Shown here piece after piece: positions 11,431 through 24,554 of a stretch of 64,000 nucleotides of DNA. Source of the DNA: Burhinus oedicnemus. Its lineage: Eukaryota; Chordata; Aves; Charadriiformes; Burhinidae. The first letter of the stretch is position 1; every line of letters begins with the position of its first letter. A model generated the notes under the pieces. The model was given only the letters and a program-made list of their open reading frames with translations, was not told the DNA's origin and did no database searches. The position numbers and the translations under genes are program-made. Location: the NCBI GenBank assembly GCA_008921705.1, contig VFFE01007079.1, forward strand, positions 1,377,254 through 1,441,253, given 5' to 3'.

Positions 11431-12198
11431 TGTCGTGGTTTGGGCTGAACTGGCCACTGAAACGAATGACAGATGCTCTCCCCAACCTCTCTTCAGGGAG
11501 AGAAGAATGAGAGAGAAAGAGACTTACGAGTTTTAAAGAAACTAAAGTACTTTAATGAAATATTAATAACAAAATAATAAAAAGAAAATACAATAATATC
11601 AAAAAAGAAAATAATGAAATATATACAATATATACAAAACTATATCAAGCTCCCAGGATGACAACCACGTCACCGGCAGACACTGGGAAAGTCCCAGACT
11701 GGACTCAGCAATGGACGAGAACTGGATTCCGGATCTGGATTTGGGAACGCATGGATTGGGATCAAAGGCAGACGAACAGACAGAGTCCTTCTCGGACGCC
11801 AGCCGTTGAAGAGAGAGACCCTTGGATCCCTCAGCTTTTCTACTGAGCATGAGGCAGATGGGATGGAATACCCTGTTGGTCAGTTTTGGGTCACCTGTCC
11901 TGTCCGCTCCTCCCCGCAGGTGTGACCCCTCTCCGCTTTTCTGCTTCCGACCCTCCAACAGAGCATATAACAAAGTTGGCTGGCCTTGGTTGTTACAGCA
12001 ATAAGGATAAGCAGGAGCCTCTCTGCATCCCATTCCTTGATATTAACTACAAATATCAGGCCTTATCTCAGCTGGAAGTGGATACTGTCTGAAAAATATG
12101 CCATTAATTTCAGAGACTGCAGTTAGTTAGAAGAGACTTAACTGAAAAGTAAAATTACTGAACAGAAAATTGGTTCTGTTTTACCTCAAACCAGGACG
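11431..12198 (-). mobile_element. Solo LTR of an avian ERVL-type endogenous retrovirus
   Basis: Seen: a 768-base element begins TGTCGTGGTTTGGG and ends AAACCAGGACG, near-inverted termini typical of LTRs, flanked by perfect TATTA repeats. No internal retroviral genes lie next to it, so it is a solo LTR left by recombination between the two LTRs of a provirus. Sense is inferred as minus: read that way, a poly(A)-signal-like ATTAAA (plus 11551-11556) follows the region where related LTRs carry a TATA box. Here that position reads AGTAGAAAA, so the TATA box looks degraded. The last base pair departs from the usual CA end (CG here), consistent with age. Known: LTRs with this start are abundant in Neoaves genomes. 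Frames of 60-144 codons inside it are accidental. It carries no protein-coding gene. Confidence 0.85.
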
Positions 12199-12203
12199 TA
12201 TTA
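12199..12203. repeat. Target-site duplication, right copy (TATTA)
   Basis: Matches 11426-11430 exactly and starts at the base after the LTR end. Confidence 0.85.
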
Positions 12204-13600
12204 CTTATGTGTGTGTATATTAAAAAAAATAAGGAAAGCTCTTCTTCAGCTGAAGACACTGGCTCCTGTATTTCCTATTTTATCCGGTCAGAACATAGTT
12301 TTCCATGTGGGCGTTGCAGCAAAAGACAAAAGAATATGCAGAAACAGGCCTTCCTCTGTTCCAGCCACCCAGCCGTCCTGACTCCAAAGTTGTGATGGAA
12401 GCTCTTCTTTTTCCTTCCAACTTAATCCAACCCTGAGCTGGATTAGCAATGGCGCATTTCTTTGTCAAAGTGCAAGCTTAGACTGGATAGCCATGTGGAT
12501 ATTCCCAGCTGGGAATCCTGCCCTAAGTACCCTCACTTGACACACATACACAGTCTCTTGGCTGCCTAAGACCCCTGCCCATCTGTTTGAATGGCATTGT
12601 GCCCACTTCCCCAGCTCACTGGCCATTTTCAGTAAGGCATTACTGCCAAATGACGATTGGTTTAGATGGACAGCTGACATAGCATTACTGCCTGCTCTTC
12701 CGCTAGCAAGTCTTTCTCTTCTAATGGTACGGAAGCCTGTGTTACAGGTGTATTTGGTCCTGCTCTACTTAGAGTTGTATAGGCAAAATCCTAATCTGAT
12801 GGAGGCTGTGGAGCCTTACCGATGACCTGACAGGAAACAGATCTGAAATACATCATTTCTGCACTGGAGGAAAGACACAGAAAAAAATGGGTCTGCCAGC
12901 TGATACCAAGTCCAACGCTTTGCTGCATAAGTGCTTTATAGATGGCATAGAGGGCCTGGACATGAAGAGCAATTCATGACAACTGATGAAGCAATGAAGA
13001 GCTCAGTCTCACCATGGTGATTCCAGGGGAGTTCAGGATATGCTTTTACTTAATGTTGGGGTTTTTTTCTGCACAATATTTGAGTCATATGTTGATCCAT
13101 CTCCCTAAAAGTAAAAGCATCTGACTTCTTGACAAGCTCACACCCAGCTGGTTTATGCCTTTGTAAAGATCTCACATCCCAGGCCATGTCTGTGCATCCA
13201 TGCTGACAGAAGATTCTTCTGCATTTTGGGGCATTCATAGTCTGAGAGTTTTCATAGCTTCCACATACCTGCTGTCTCAAAACTTAGCAGTAATGACGTT
13301 CTGATTCTAGAAGAACTGGCATCAAGGATTAAGAAATTGTGAAGGGTAGCCTTCTGTTCCATTTTTCTTTTAAAGCCATTGGAAATGTTTTAGATCTTCA
13401 GAAATTATTTTTTTAAAATCTGGATTATTTTTTAGCATGGTTAGCTACAAATTCTGGTTTGTACTTTGAAAGATAAATGATGGAATCCTCTCACAAATGA
13501 AATACTAATGCCAGTTAATTCCAGTAGAAAGAATTCTGTGTAGTTTTTACCAGTTTATATTTTTACCTGACAGAGTAACACATGGAGAAAATTGAGCCCT
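12204..13600. other. Non-coding stretch
   Basis: No supported gene. A minus-strand piece ending at a GTATGT donor near 13269 with an acceptor near 13313 is open in one frame for 43 bases, too short to call. The remaining frames lack splice borders. Confidence 0.4.
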
Positions 13601-13609
13601 GTGTGTTGC

Positions 13610-13755
13610 AGTGTAAAAGGCGCAGTGGGAAAGGAAATGGGCTGAAAGTCAACCAGGGCTCTTTTATTGCCTCTGCTGTTGAGCTACTTTATGACCCTTA
13701 GCAAGTCACTCAACTTTTCTGTGCCTTAGTTTTCTTTTGGTATTAATTAACTAAA
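13610..13755 (-). repeat. MIR-type SINE, reversed
   Basis: Read left to right the block contains GGGCTGAAAGTC, then AGCAAGTCACTCAACTTTTC and TGTGCCTTAGTTTTC. This is the order of the MIR core on the reverse strand (in sense orientation: GAAACTGAGGCACAGAG, then the GACTTGCCCAAGGTCAC-like core). It is heavily diverged, as expected for a repeat older than the amniote radiation. It has no coding content. Confidence 0.65.
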
Positions 13756-14657
13756 TTGTAAATGATTCAGAAACAAGACTCCTACCCTGATCTTGGCTTG
13801 GGATTCAGGTGCTAATGGATCAAAAGTAATAATGTTGAAAACTTCATAACCAATCTTTCATTTAGCCAAACATATTCTTACCTTTTTGGGAAGGTGCTGA
13901 TTTACTTGCATAAAAATAGGGTTCTGTAATAAAGAGAGAACATCACGACACATATCCTGTATTGTCACTCATCTGTTTATCTGTTTATTCCATATTCAGA
14001 TAGAAGCAAAATATTTTAGATCCTTTAAAGCAAAGACCATAGGAAAAAGCAAAAGGGATTTGTTCTGTCCATGATAGCTTTTACAATTTCCCTCATGCCT
14101 AAAACTGAAAACCAGCTCTTTTCTTTTAGCTAGTATATGTGGCTGTAGCTGTATATGTGTGATAATATATGATATACAAATACAGTGTATTAAAAAGAAA
14201 GGTTTCATATATGCTTGTAGTTAGATATTAACTTTTCATGGTTTCATTGTTGTGTACATGACTGTTCTGCATATAACCAGTGTCATATGGAAGCCTAAAA
14301 ACAGACATCCCCTTCAGTAAGATGAGCAAACGGCCGCTGCAACTCTTTCTGTAAATGTAGGTCAACTCCTGCAGAAGGAAGTTTGCGCTTCCAACTGCAG
14401 TGCACCATGTGCGCAGTCCTGGGTCCCACAAACTCTAGATGTTGCCAGCACATCAATTTCTTAAGCTTCTCTTCACTTAATTGTTTATCTTTTCCCTTAG
14501 CTGCATGGTGTGTTTGAGTTGCATGTAGAATATCTTTCTCCATTCTTGGTTCAGGTGGTGGACAAAGGCATTTCTGCTTTTGGAAATGTAGGATTTTACC
14601 AGTTAGAACAGATGTATTGTTGTATTCTTGTTTTCTCCCTGTGCCCGCCCCCTCCCC

Positions 14658-14677
14658 NNNNNNNNNNNNNNNNNNNN
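14658..14677. other. Assembly gap, 20 N
   Basis: Twenty N follow a C-rich tract (GCCCGCCCCCTCCCC) and precede a short ATATAT motif. The flanks suggest an unresolved C-rich or mixed simple repeat; the true length is unknown. The 152-codon minus-strand frame spanning the gap (14295-14753) cannot be trusted. Confidence 0.98.
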
Positions 14678-15449
14678 ACATATATGTTTTGAAGCTCTCT
14701 GAAGTGAATACAAATAGAGAGTAAACTATAAGGATAGTACAAAAGCTTCTCATATCACTGCTCAGATATGAGAAGGTTTAAGAGTGAACATGATAAAATT
14801 CATGTAACTCTCATACAGCTTTTTTGAAGAGGGATGGGTAGCTTGTACAGAGGTTTAGGTAAATCGGTTTTTGCTTTACCATCAGGAATTTAGCTGATAT
14901 ATTATTTTGGCTATTATTTCTTCTTTGGAAGTTCTAAGGATTGCTTATTCCTGACATCTGATACCAATTCAAACACTGTAAAATTTCCCATTCACTCTTA
15001 CTCCTCTGTCCTTTCAAATTTTATTGAGAAACTTCTGAAGGTTTTCATCCAATTAGTACAGGCAGTGTTTACCCTGTCCATCTTTCTCCAATGTACAAGT
15101 GAGGTTTGAAAGCAGCCTTGAGAATTCCTCTGAAAGGAAGAGGTCTAGTTGAGAGTATGGTGGAACAGATATTTTGTTTTCTGCTCCCTTAGTGGCCATC
15201 CAAGAAATAGGTGATTATTCTATCAAAATATTTGTGCATGTGCATATATACATGTACACACACAAACACACTTTTAAAAAATAGATACATGTATATTTAT
15301 ATACAGAAAAGTCACCCTTGCGGGGTGCTTGCTTTCAATACGAAAGATTTTTTTAAAAAGTGTGTTCCCTGAAGGGCATGGTAGCAACAAATCTTCCGTT
15401 CTACATCACAGCTAAATACATACAGTCCACACGCGGTGCTAAATACACT

Positions 15450-15479
15450 GGGGAGGGAGGGGCGGGGGCGGGGAGGAGG
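15450..15479 (+). other. G-quadruplex-like G-run
   Basis: Four or more runs of three to five G separated by single A or C bases occur within 30 bases (GGGGAGGGAGGGG, then CGGGGGCGGGG). This satisfies the usual intramolecular G4 pattern on the plus strand. It stands out in AT-rich surroundings. It is followed by a GAGGAGGT tract and no recognisable promoter or exon. Confidence 0.75.
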
Positions 15480-15499
15480 TAAAAGAACCCACCACCTTC

Positions 15500-16900
15500 G
15501 ACTTTTGGAAAAGAAGTGAACTTATTGAGAGTGTAATTGGAGAAACATTGCGGCATTCCCTGACTTCCACACTTGAGGAAGAATCAAATTAACCATTTAC
15601 ATTACATTACAATGTACACACGAATTAGAGTGCTTCCAAATCCATTGTTATGCAATTAGTGGCACTACTGCAGTACCTCCAAATGCTGCTACTACCTCTG
15701 AAATACATGCACATGCAGTTTCCAACACAGTCTCACAATCTCCAGTGAAAAATGGCACATTGTTGAGGAGACAGGATGCCTGTTTGCGTGGCTCAGAGAT
15801 TTATAATTTAGAGCGGAGTCTATGTCAGAATCAGAACAGTATATTGATGACAGATGACAGATTCTCAGATAATATCTGATAGAGAAGATCTGCTGTGATA
15901 ATGTATTTACTAGAGATGTTTTGCAGATAACACTCAGAATTACCAGAATATGTGAGTATGTGCGTAGGTGTGTGTACAAAAATGTTTGTGCTACGGAGTC
16001 ACAACTTTTACATGATGCTAACATGCCAAAACTTTGCAATACACTGAGCACTCTGTGTAGCAGTGAGCACTTGTTTTAGATCTTTCTGGCATTTGGGAGC
16101 TTAAAGATACAGGCAATTCATGGAAGTGCTAGGGGGATGTCTCAGCAAACTAAATAAGCTAGATCAATCCCCTTTGATGGGCCCCCTTTTAAAAGGTTAT
16201 ACAAAAGAACTGTTTTGTTTGAGCGAATTGCCTTCTACTTTGTGAAAATCATGTATAAATGAGTCCCAGATCAATACTCTTGAGGCTGCAAAAGGAAAAA
16301 AAACAAAACATAAAAGGTAGATCAGAAGCTATATTTTAGCAAAAATGTCTCTTAAGTGCTGTTGTCTGACACTATGAACTCCAATCAATGTGTCAGTATT
16401 TTGGAATTTGAAAGGAAATAGGGATCAGACCTGACAATCCAGAGCTGAAATTTGATGCTCTGGTCTTTTTGATAAACTGACAGGCAGTGAAAATTGCACA
16501 CGTCTGCAGGGAATCGGGAGAAAAAGAGAGACAGTTTTGTAGAAAGTCTGCTTATGATTCACAAAGGCATGCATTTTATAAAAATGAATTGCTTCTGCAG
16601 CGTGTGGCAGGTTGCCTTCCTTTTTGAATGGAAGCTTTTGCAGCTTGTAAACCAGTGGGTTTCGTACACATCTACAATATACTATGACTTCTGTTGGCTT
16701 ACAATTTCTTTTCAATTGCTCTCCCATTCTTGCAAATGAAGCAAACTTGATAAAAACAGATAATCAAAAAGGAATTAGCAACTTTATCCCAAAAGCTTTT
16801 TTTCTAAATGTATGATCAAATTTGACAAAATGGCTTTTAAAAACTGTTCTTGTCAATAGTTTAAAAAAACTGAAAAGAATTCTTCACATTTCATCTTCCA
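15500..16900. other. Non-coding stretch
   Basis: A minus frame of 119 codons (15692-16051) ends at a donor-like CAGAG/GTAGTAG, but lacks a convincing acceptor and is rich in TCA/TCT and ATA codons without a protein-like pattern. Nothing else is supported. Confidence 0.35.
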
Positions 16901-16917
16901 AAGCATTATATCCTTTG

Positions 16918-17150
16918 GATTTATGTAATGCTTTTCATCTGAGACTCTCAAACCATGCTGCAAACGCTCAGTCTTAGAATATCTTATTCACACAGACAAA
17001 TATTATTATACCCGTATTGCAGGCCGGTAAACTGCAAGACTGCAAGATTGGGTGACCTGCCCAAGATCACACGGCAACCGGGAGTCCAACGTGAGAACAC
17101 AGCTCAGGACGCCTGACTCTCAGGATGGCATTCAAGATGTTACACACAGT
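16918..17150 (+). repeat. MIR-type SINE, forward
   Basis: Motifs in MIR order on the plus strand: AATGCTTTTCATCTGAGACT, CTCAAACCATGCTGCAAAC, TATTATTATACCCGTATTGC, TGACCTGCCCAAGATCACAC and ACGCCTGACTCTCAGGA. The central GACCTGCCCAAGATCACAC is the conserved MIR core. The 5' part resembles amniote-wide MIR copies found in turtles and crocodiles. It is diverged but nearly full length. Confidence 0.75.
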
Positions 17151-20100
17151 TTACCACTTTTAAAGTACCAGAATCAAACCCCAAATCCTGCATAAAGATG
17201 TGCTTAAATGTGCTTTGTGTAAGGGAACAAAGAAGTTGCCTTGTGGGACAGGTTTACTGATCCACTGAGCGCGGTCTGCTCTCTATGGGAGCAGCAAATA
17301 CTTCCAAATGCTTCACTCACTCTGTGGTGTTTTTTTGTGTTTAATTCATTCCTGGAATTTATCTTAGTCCTCCAAATACAGATATTAAAATCCCTTTTAA
17401 AAATTCTTCTCCCCTCCCCCCAATATTAACTATTATAACTCAGTTTTGTTTTCAGACATATAAACATGTTTTTGCATGCAGTGGAATTGGAACCTTTGTG
17501 CTGCTAGAATCTCTGAGCTTTGAAACACTTCTCTTTAGAGTTTGCTTAAAATTTTAAAAGATCCCTGGCTCTGTTGCTTTTACAGCCTTTACAGAGGTCA
17601 CAAACATTACAACCTGTAAACTGCTTTATGTCATTTTAGCTTTAGTATATAGTCTTATAAGAGAGTAAATGCCACTACTTTTCTTCATTAGAAGAGTGTT
17701 CTTAAATGCCTTGTTACATAAGGAAAGTTCTCTGAATTTAATCACTGGTTTCCCTGTGCTCCTGGAGACATTAGTAATATCAAAGAGAACTGTCAACTCT
17801 GAAAACCAGCATTCATAAAACTTGAAGAGACGGCTAGACACGGTAGAAAGTTTGGCTGCATGGTTTTATTGGCCATTTCTGAAATTAGAGTGCTGTGTCA
17901 TTTAGAGATGACTGTACATGTGGGAGAACAGAAAGCAGAATGGCTGGAGGGGAGTTGCAAGGAACTGGTATAGCGGAATATGGAGAGGACAAGGTCCTAA
18001 AAGGGCTATAAGTTGTCAGAACTTGTCCACCCACATCTGGTTCAGTCTGACTAAAACTGAAGTCATTATGGTTGTGATTTGTGTATCTTAAAATATGAAA
18101 AACCCTTCTGATCTCTTCATCACTGAGGAGAGGCCTTACTGCACTCCATGCCTTTGGTAGAAGGGGAAAAATAACCATCTTCTGTTAAATGAAGTTACTA
18201 TAGTGTACGATAACTGGGCAAAAGCATCTAGTCCCAGGCTGCTGCTATTTTACTATCCATTACCTTGGTTTCACATAGCAGCAGCAGCAGTAGATAAAGT
18301 GAGTCTGACCGTCTCAGCTGCTAGAAACTCATGTCTAGCTTCATGTTCATGGATCCCCTACATAAATCGAGTGCAGTTGTGTCTGAAATAATTCTCTGCC
18401 AAGGCTAATACAGTTGCTTCATTCTTATATCGTATCAGGCAGTAAGCAGGGTATGATTGTTTATGCAGCTGGGAACCTTTGTCTTACTGGGTTCACTCTG
18501 TCTCAAGCATTGTGGAGCATAATCTAAACAGCATGTTATGTTCTATACAGGCCACTTACGTGGAAGCATCAATAACGGAAAAAGTAAGTATTGTGTTATC
18601 AAACAGGGAGGAGTGTTGTTTGGTTTCTTTACCGCTATTATATTGCATACTGATGTTTCATTGGAGATAAAATCCACCGACATTCACTGCAAGCAAGGGA
18701 AAACCACTACTACTATTACTTCTTAAATAAGTGAAGGGTTGTTTGGCCTGGTGTCGTTCCCTCTTAACTTATATTTTCACCTTGGGAATGACTGCCTGTT
18801 ATTGATTTATCTAGGAAAAAATATAACCCAGAATATTAAACGTGGTAGGCCCTATTCAAACTGGCAGCGCGTGTAAATTTTTAGCTCTTTATTGGAGGAC
18901 AAAGGATTAGCCACTTTCAGTTTTCTTTTTATAGATAGATTTGTTTAAAAAGAGATACATTGTTATATGACTATTGATTTTTCCAATGTGCTTGTAGTTG
19001 TGCCTATCCTGTGCCTTGTTCTAGTTTTTAAAAAACTATCCTTAACTGATATGCAGAAATTTTGTCCCTTGTTATCTGAGCCTGAATATTTTTAATTCAG
19101 TAACTTCAAAGTATGTTTGTTGCATCCATCTTTTGATGAAGATTTGACCCAGAGAACCTGCATTAGTTGATTGTCATACTAACACGCTTTTGCTTCAATT
19201 TTGGCCAGTCTGACAAGTGAAAAATAGATGTCTGTCATGTGACAAGCTGCTGAATATAAATTCTGTTAGCATTTGCTCCTGAGAGAAAGAGAAAAGGTGA
19301 GGGCTGGGGAGGGGGTGAAAAAGAAACAGGGAGTTAGAGGAGGCTGGAAAAATAAGAAAGGAAGGATGTCAGCTACTCTTAAAAACATCAAGCCAAAAAG
19401 AGAGTGCTAGCCAGGTTAGTTCATTGTTAGTAGAAGCTACAAGCCAGTCAGCTCTCTCTCCAGCTGTAGATGTCATATAAACACCTGCGGAAGTGTACCA
19501 CAATTTCAAATTGATAAGTAAATAAAAGCAGTGAAGAGGCACATTTGTGGTGCCAAATTCAGGTATGTTGTCAAGTCAACCCAGTTCCTGTATTGACTGC
19601 GCAAATGCACTAATTCTTTGCAGAAGAAGATTATAGAACAATTTTAATCTATAATTCCCAGCTAACTTCTGAGTGATCATATCCAGCACAGATTTCAGAG
19701 GCCTGCAGCACATTCTATTTATATATTCTGCAGTAAAGGCTGTATCTGTTTCGTTAGTCACATAACTGAAAGAGGTGATCTTCATTTAATTCTGCTGCCT
19801 TATTTTGGGGGGAGATGTTTTGCACGTATAGAGAACTGATCTTGCTGGTGTTTGAGAACCTTCTCTTAAGCAGAGGAAGTTCTGCTTCTGCCTGGCAGGA
19901 GACAAAAAAGCCATGGACATATTTCAAACCTCCGTATACCTGAACAGTTTATTACCTTTTTCAAAAGCGAGTAGTTTTAGCTGCTTCCAACTTACTAGCT
20001 CTAAATTAACAAAAGTCCCAACAAAATTGGGTCTACATCATTAAAGATATCTTTGTTAAAATATTGTACAAGCATTAAGACCTATTTATTTGATAGCTGA

Positions 20101-21667
20101 CAAACATAAAAGATCTTTTGACTGTTCCATCCACAGAAGCCTTTTAAAGGTCAATCCCTTGTCAGAATTCAACATAACAGTACAGAGGGTGAGGATAATA
20201 TGTGAGGCTGCACTTCAACACTGTCTCTGTGATTGCCAGCATCTGCTCTGGTTTCCAGACTTGTCCAATGAGATTTGCTAATACAGTTGTGTGTTTGATG
20301 CCATGCTACTGAATGCAGATCTATGGAGCATGCTACATCCAATATAGCTCACCCTCAGGGAGAGTCTTATTGCCACACTTCCCTTTATATAGCCCAAGAT
20401 GTATTGTGAAGATAACACGGATATATAGATGAAGTTGAATCAACACTTGGATACTGTATTTGCATCAGTAAATATGAACCTGACGGTTGGATTCAGACTT
20501 CCACAAAATTCTGGTTTATTCAGATCAGAACTGAGATTAAGACCTTACAGTAACAAAGGGAATTTTAGCAATGATTTAGAGAGGATGTTGTCCCTGATTG
20601 CCCACTTTCTGAATTTCTGACCATCTGTAGGTGGAGTGTTCTGTGGGGTATGCCTTCAGACAGCCTGTATCACTGAAGATCAAAATGATCATAGATGGCA
20701 TTTGGAATTAGAGAGTGAAATTTTTTGTTGGCATTGTATCTGCTAATAAGTGATGCAGGGAAGTTAAGTGTCTGGAGGAATAGATTCTAGCTTTGTGACT
20801 CATGCTTTTACTATCAGTTCATAGAATACATGGATTTGAACTAAGCTAGTTAATGGCATTACCAACACAATGGAAAAATCAAAATGAAAGTGTATTATTC
20901 CATTTGTAGCCAGTGATGGTTCCTAAGAATTCGTATTCTAGATCAGAGTATGTTCCACCATGAATTTCTCATAGTGAAAGTAAATCCCTGAGTATCATCC
21001 CCTGACCAGCCAAATTCATATTCTCAGATTCTATCGTGACAGGTGTGATACGAAGATACGGAGGGAGAAACTCTTTCTACTCTTACCATCACTTTTGTAA
21101 TGTTCTAGTTTTCTTGCTTTTTATTTAATCAAGGCTTGTCCTAAGGAGTTGAAAGTAGCGATTAGCAGGAACCAGATATTTATGCAAAGAGGGATTTAAA
21201 TTTTAGGCAAGTCTTGTGTGTTACTTTTGTTATCCAAATGCCTAACCAAACCTATCTGTACAGAACATAATGCATGTTGTGACCATAGCGTATTTTCGTA
21301 TTATGTTTTGGTTTGTGTAAAACGTACGTCTCTTGTAATGTGTTAACATCATCTTTTAGTAATTGAGGCGCTATCATCTTCTCTAACAGGCAGAAGTTTG
21401 AGTTGTTTATGGGACAGAAATAATCTCTTACTGTGCTGACATCTTCAGAAATGCTTATAGAAGTGTAAGATGTGTTATTAACTAACAGTAAAACTTCATT
21501 AATTCCCAACATTTCTAAAAGAGTCAGACAACAACCAAGCTTCTACCTATGTCTTTTCTAGAGCACTCTGCAACCAAGCTCACTGTAAGCCTTACTTCTG
21601 CCCTGAAAGCAAGTACAGCACCTGGGACTTGACCTCCTCACCACTGCTCTTATCCTTTGTATCCACC
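17151..21667. other. Non-coding stretch
   Basis: Open frames of 60-97 codons occur at 17241, 17885, 18203, 18479, 19576, 20090 and 20429, but none has paired splice sites and a protein-like frame. A CAG-type trinucleotide run (CAGCAGCAGCAGTAG) lies near 18280. No repeat family is recognisable. Confidence 0.4.
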
Positions 21668-21874
21668 TCACTGGCCTCCCATGGAAGGCTTTCTAAATAA
21701 ATCTTCGCTTGAGTACTTAACAGATGACTTTCTTTGAGAGCCTTTGTGCGGCTGACCCAGAGTTCTGATAACCGCGGATCTGCTGACCCTCCTATACAGG
21801 GACTGCATTAGATGCAAAAGGTGGACAAGCTGGTGAAATGAAGGCTCCTGCCCCTTCCCCTCTAGACTATTCAC
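21668..21874 (-). CDS. Candidate alternative 3'-terminal exon
   Basis: Seen: a very good minus-strand acceptor (TTTTACTTTGCTCTTTTGTAG) leads into a frame open for 68 codons to a TGA. The other two frames close within the first few codons. The peptide begins VNSLEGKGQEPSFHQLVHLL and is basic and polar with no domain I know. Entry phase 0 matches the exit of 33384-33511, so it could be an alternative end of that transcript. No poly(A) signal is apparent in the following 200 bases. A pseudo-exon is a real alternative. Confidence 0.22.
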   Translation of the reverse strand: MNSLEGKGQEPSFHQLVHLLHLMQSLYRRVSRSAVIRTLGQPHKGSQRKSSVKYSSEDLFRKPSMGGQ

Positions 21875-24540
21875 CTACAAAAGAGCAAAGTAAAATCCTA
21901 TGTACAGTCACTAGCTACAGTGCTAACTCTTCCAAATCTGAATTTTTATTAAAACAGTAGGGGGTGAAAATGACTGGGCTAACTGCAGGTGAGACAGGCC
22001 CCTTGAGAACTATGGTAAAGGAAAGGCGAGTAAATCAATACGTGCCATGGGATAGCACAGTGTCTGAAATGGCATGATAATGGCAGCAGCTGAAGCTTGT
22101 ATTGATGCAGCAGGAAATGCTTTTTGCTCCACTGATGACTGTAGTTCAATCCCTGAAAATACAGAAAGTTCTCTTTCATTATTAAAAATTAGCCAGAAGG
22201 TGTCTGTATACCACGTACAAATGTTTACAAATCATTAGAACAGTCATTTATGTTACAGAACACTAGTACTACAATACATGCACAGGAAGGTCAGTGAGTT
22301 ATTTAACAATTGTGTTTTACTTACGAAGGAAATAGGGAAACAATGATCTAATCCATTTGGTCTTAATAGTGAAATTTACTCTAGAATGTGAAAAGCGGTT
22401 TAGCTTATTTAAATAATGGCTGTGATTATAGCACACTAATACAGTGCATTCTATACTACATAGTATGTTATGAATAGCACGCTGAGTGATTTTTTTAGTA
22501 TATGTAAATTACTTAGAAGCACAAAGGATGCATCTCTGAACTGTTTTCGTAGAGCTGATTATAGGTCTAACTGCTATAGGAGGAGGCTGAAAGAGCTTTG
22601 TTGAGAGGCATTGATTGATTAATAAAGAGTGCAGCAGCAACAGACATAACATTGCAGTTATAGATTTTCCATACTTTATCTTCAGGGCTTGTAAAGATAC
22701 AGTGGTGATCAGATGATGAGGTTTTCTTTCACCTTGCAGTAACACACAACAAATCATGGCATTCTGCAGTGCCACAAAACAGCTTTTTGCAGAACACCGA
22801 GTAAAAGAAAACTCCTCCACAATCACGACTTTACAGTTAGACATTGTCCTTTTTCCTTCTAAACTCCTTTATGAGAGATGCTTCCAACAATAATTTAAAG
22901 TGATGTCCCAAATTTAGAAACAAAGTGGGAACTGTACATTCAAACACTTAGAGATTCTATTTTTATTAAATTGAAAGTGTGAGTGGAAAATCGCATGTGA
23001 AGCATGCATGCATTTTATTCCTGCTGATAGATACAGAAGATTTGCTGAAGAAACCTGTATTTAGATTCAGAGTTAGCCAGTACAATGACCTATAGTTAAA
23101 AATCGTATTTGTTAGAATAAGACAGTAGCTTTGTGTACCTTGTTAACAAAGAGAAGATATAAACGGACCCAGATCAGCATGTGACCAGAATGTATCTGAG
23201 TCGGTATTTTTATGTGAAAGTCAAATCCTGGCTGGGAAAACACCCCATTTCAGCTATGGGAGGCCCAGTCACATGGGCGCTGCTGGACATAATGTGGATT
23301 CATATTCGTTAGCTGTCATTTTGCTGCACCCCTGTAACAAACGTCTAAATAGGAACAGGGAAAAGAACTGCCACAGCAGACAAATGTTGTCTTTACCACA
23401 GAACTTCTTTTTAGAGTTGTGTGTGTTGGAATAGGTTCTTTGAATATTTTCACATTATTATGTGCCTTTCCAATAAATCTGCTCTTACCTAAGTGGGGCC
23501 TAAGTTATTTGAAGTTTAGTTTAATAAGAGTTTAATAGTAAGTTGTTTGCAGCTGCTGTTAAATCCACTGATCTTTCTGTGGTTTTAAACCCATTTTTAA
23601 TAACATTTTGTCTTCCGCTTGGCAATGTGAAAGATCTGTATAAATGGGATATCGAGTGTACTCAAATTCACAAAGACATAAAAAAAATGGAAGAAGTAGG
23701 TGAAATATAAGATTAATAAAAACCACTAGAAGTTTTCCAAACAGTAGTTTGTTCTTTAAATTTACAATAGCCCTTTCATGTTTATGTTATTTTTGTTCTG
23801 AGTTTAATTCGCAACACACCCTCTCTTACCCATTTGCAATATAAATTAAGAATCAGAACAGAGCACATGAAGTTCTTACTGAAGAGTCTTTTTTATATTT
23901 GTAGGTACATATATTTTAGGGACTGTTATAGAACAAAATTATTTTTAAGAAAGAAACTGCTTTTAGAGGAAGCATCTCCTCAAGGATAATTACCTTTTGC
24001 CAAGGTGCAATTTAACTTAGCTGCAGTATTCCTCAGTTCCTAAAACTCCAGTGAAATTCTACTCTGAAACATTTAACTTGTTTTGTTTGGTTTCAGGGAT
24101 GATTTTAGTTTAGTCTTGGGTGAAGTGATCCAGATACATATATCTGTAAAATAATACAAATACATATACCCCCATGTACATGTGCTTAAGTCCCTAAGCA
24201 CTTTTTCAGGATAAATACTGCAATAAGAAAACATGAGGTGAGCATCCCTCTTTTATATGTGTTTCTTTGAGGTGTGAGGAGAATGTGGAGTAACAGTCAC
24301 TGGATTTCTGTATGGCACTTGTGCTTAAAAAAAGCCCTGTATTCAACATTAGTCCAGATCTCTTCACTTCTCTCTGTAAAAGTTGTCACTGAAAAATGCC
24401 TCACAGTCAGAACATCATTGCTAATGATAGTTTCCATTTTCAGCATGTATTAAAGAAAACCCTTTTGTTCCACGTACAGCCCACACAATGACGCAGCATT
24501 CAATGATCCCACTGTTGAAAACTTAACTGAATTTTCATTA
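21875..24540. other. Non-coding stretch
   Basis: No gene supported. A minus-strand GTAAGAG donor near 23826 ends a 48-base open piece with a weak acceptor, not called. The 111-codon minus frame at 22509-22844 has no splice borders. Confidence 0.4.
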
Positions 24541-24554
24541 GAAATTTTAAAATG

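Noticed and set aside
11599..12092. Several open frames of 60-144 codons
   Set aside because: They lie inside the solo LTR, whose U3/R region is GC-richer and gives long frames without coding a protein.
14295..14753. 152-codon minus frame
   Set aside because: It runs through the N gap, so the join is artificial, and it lacks splice borders.
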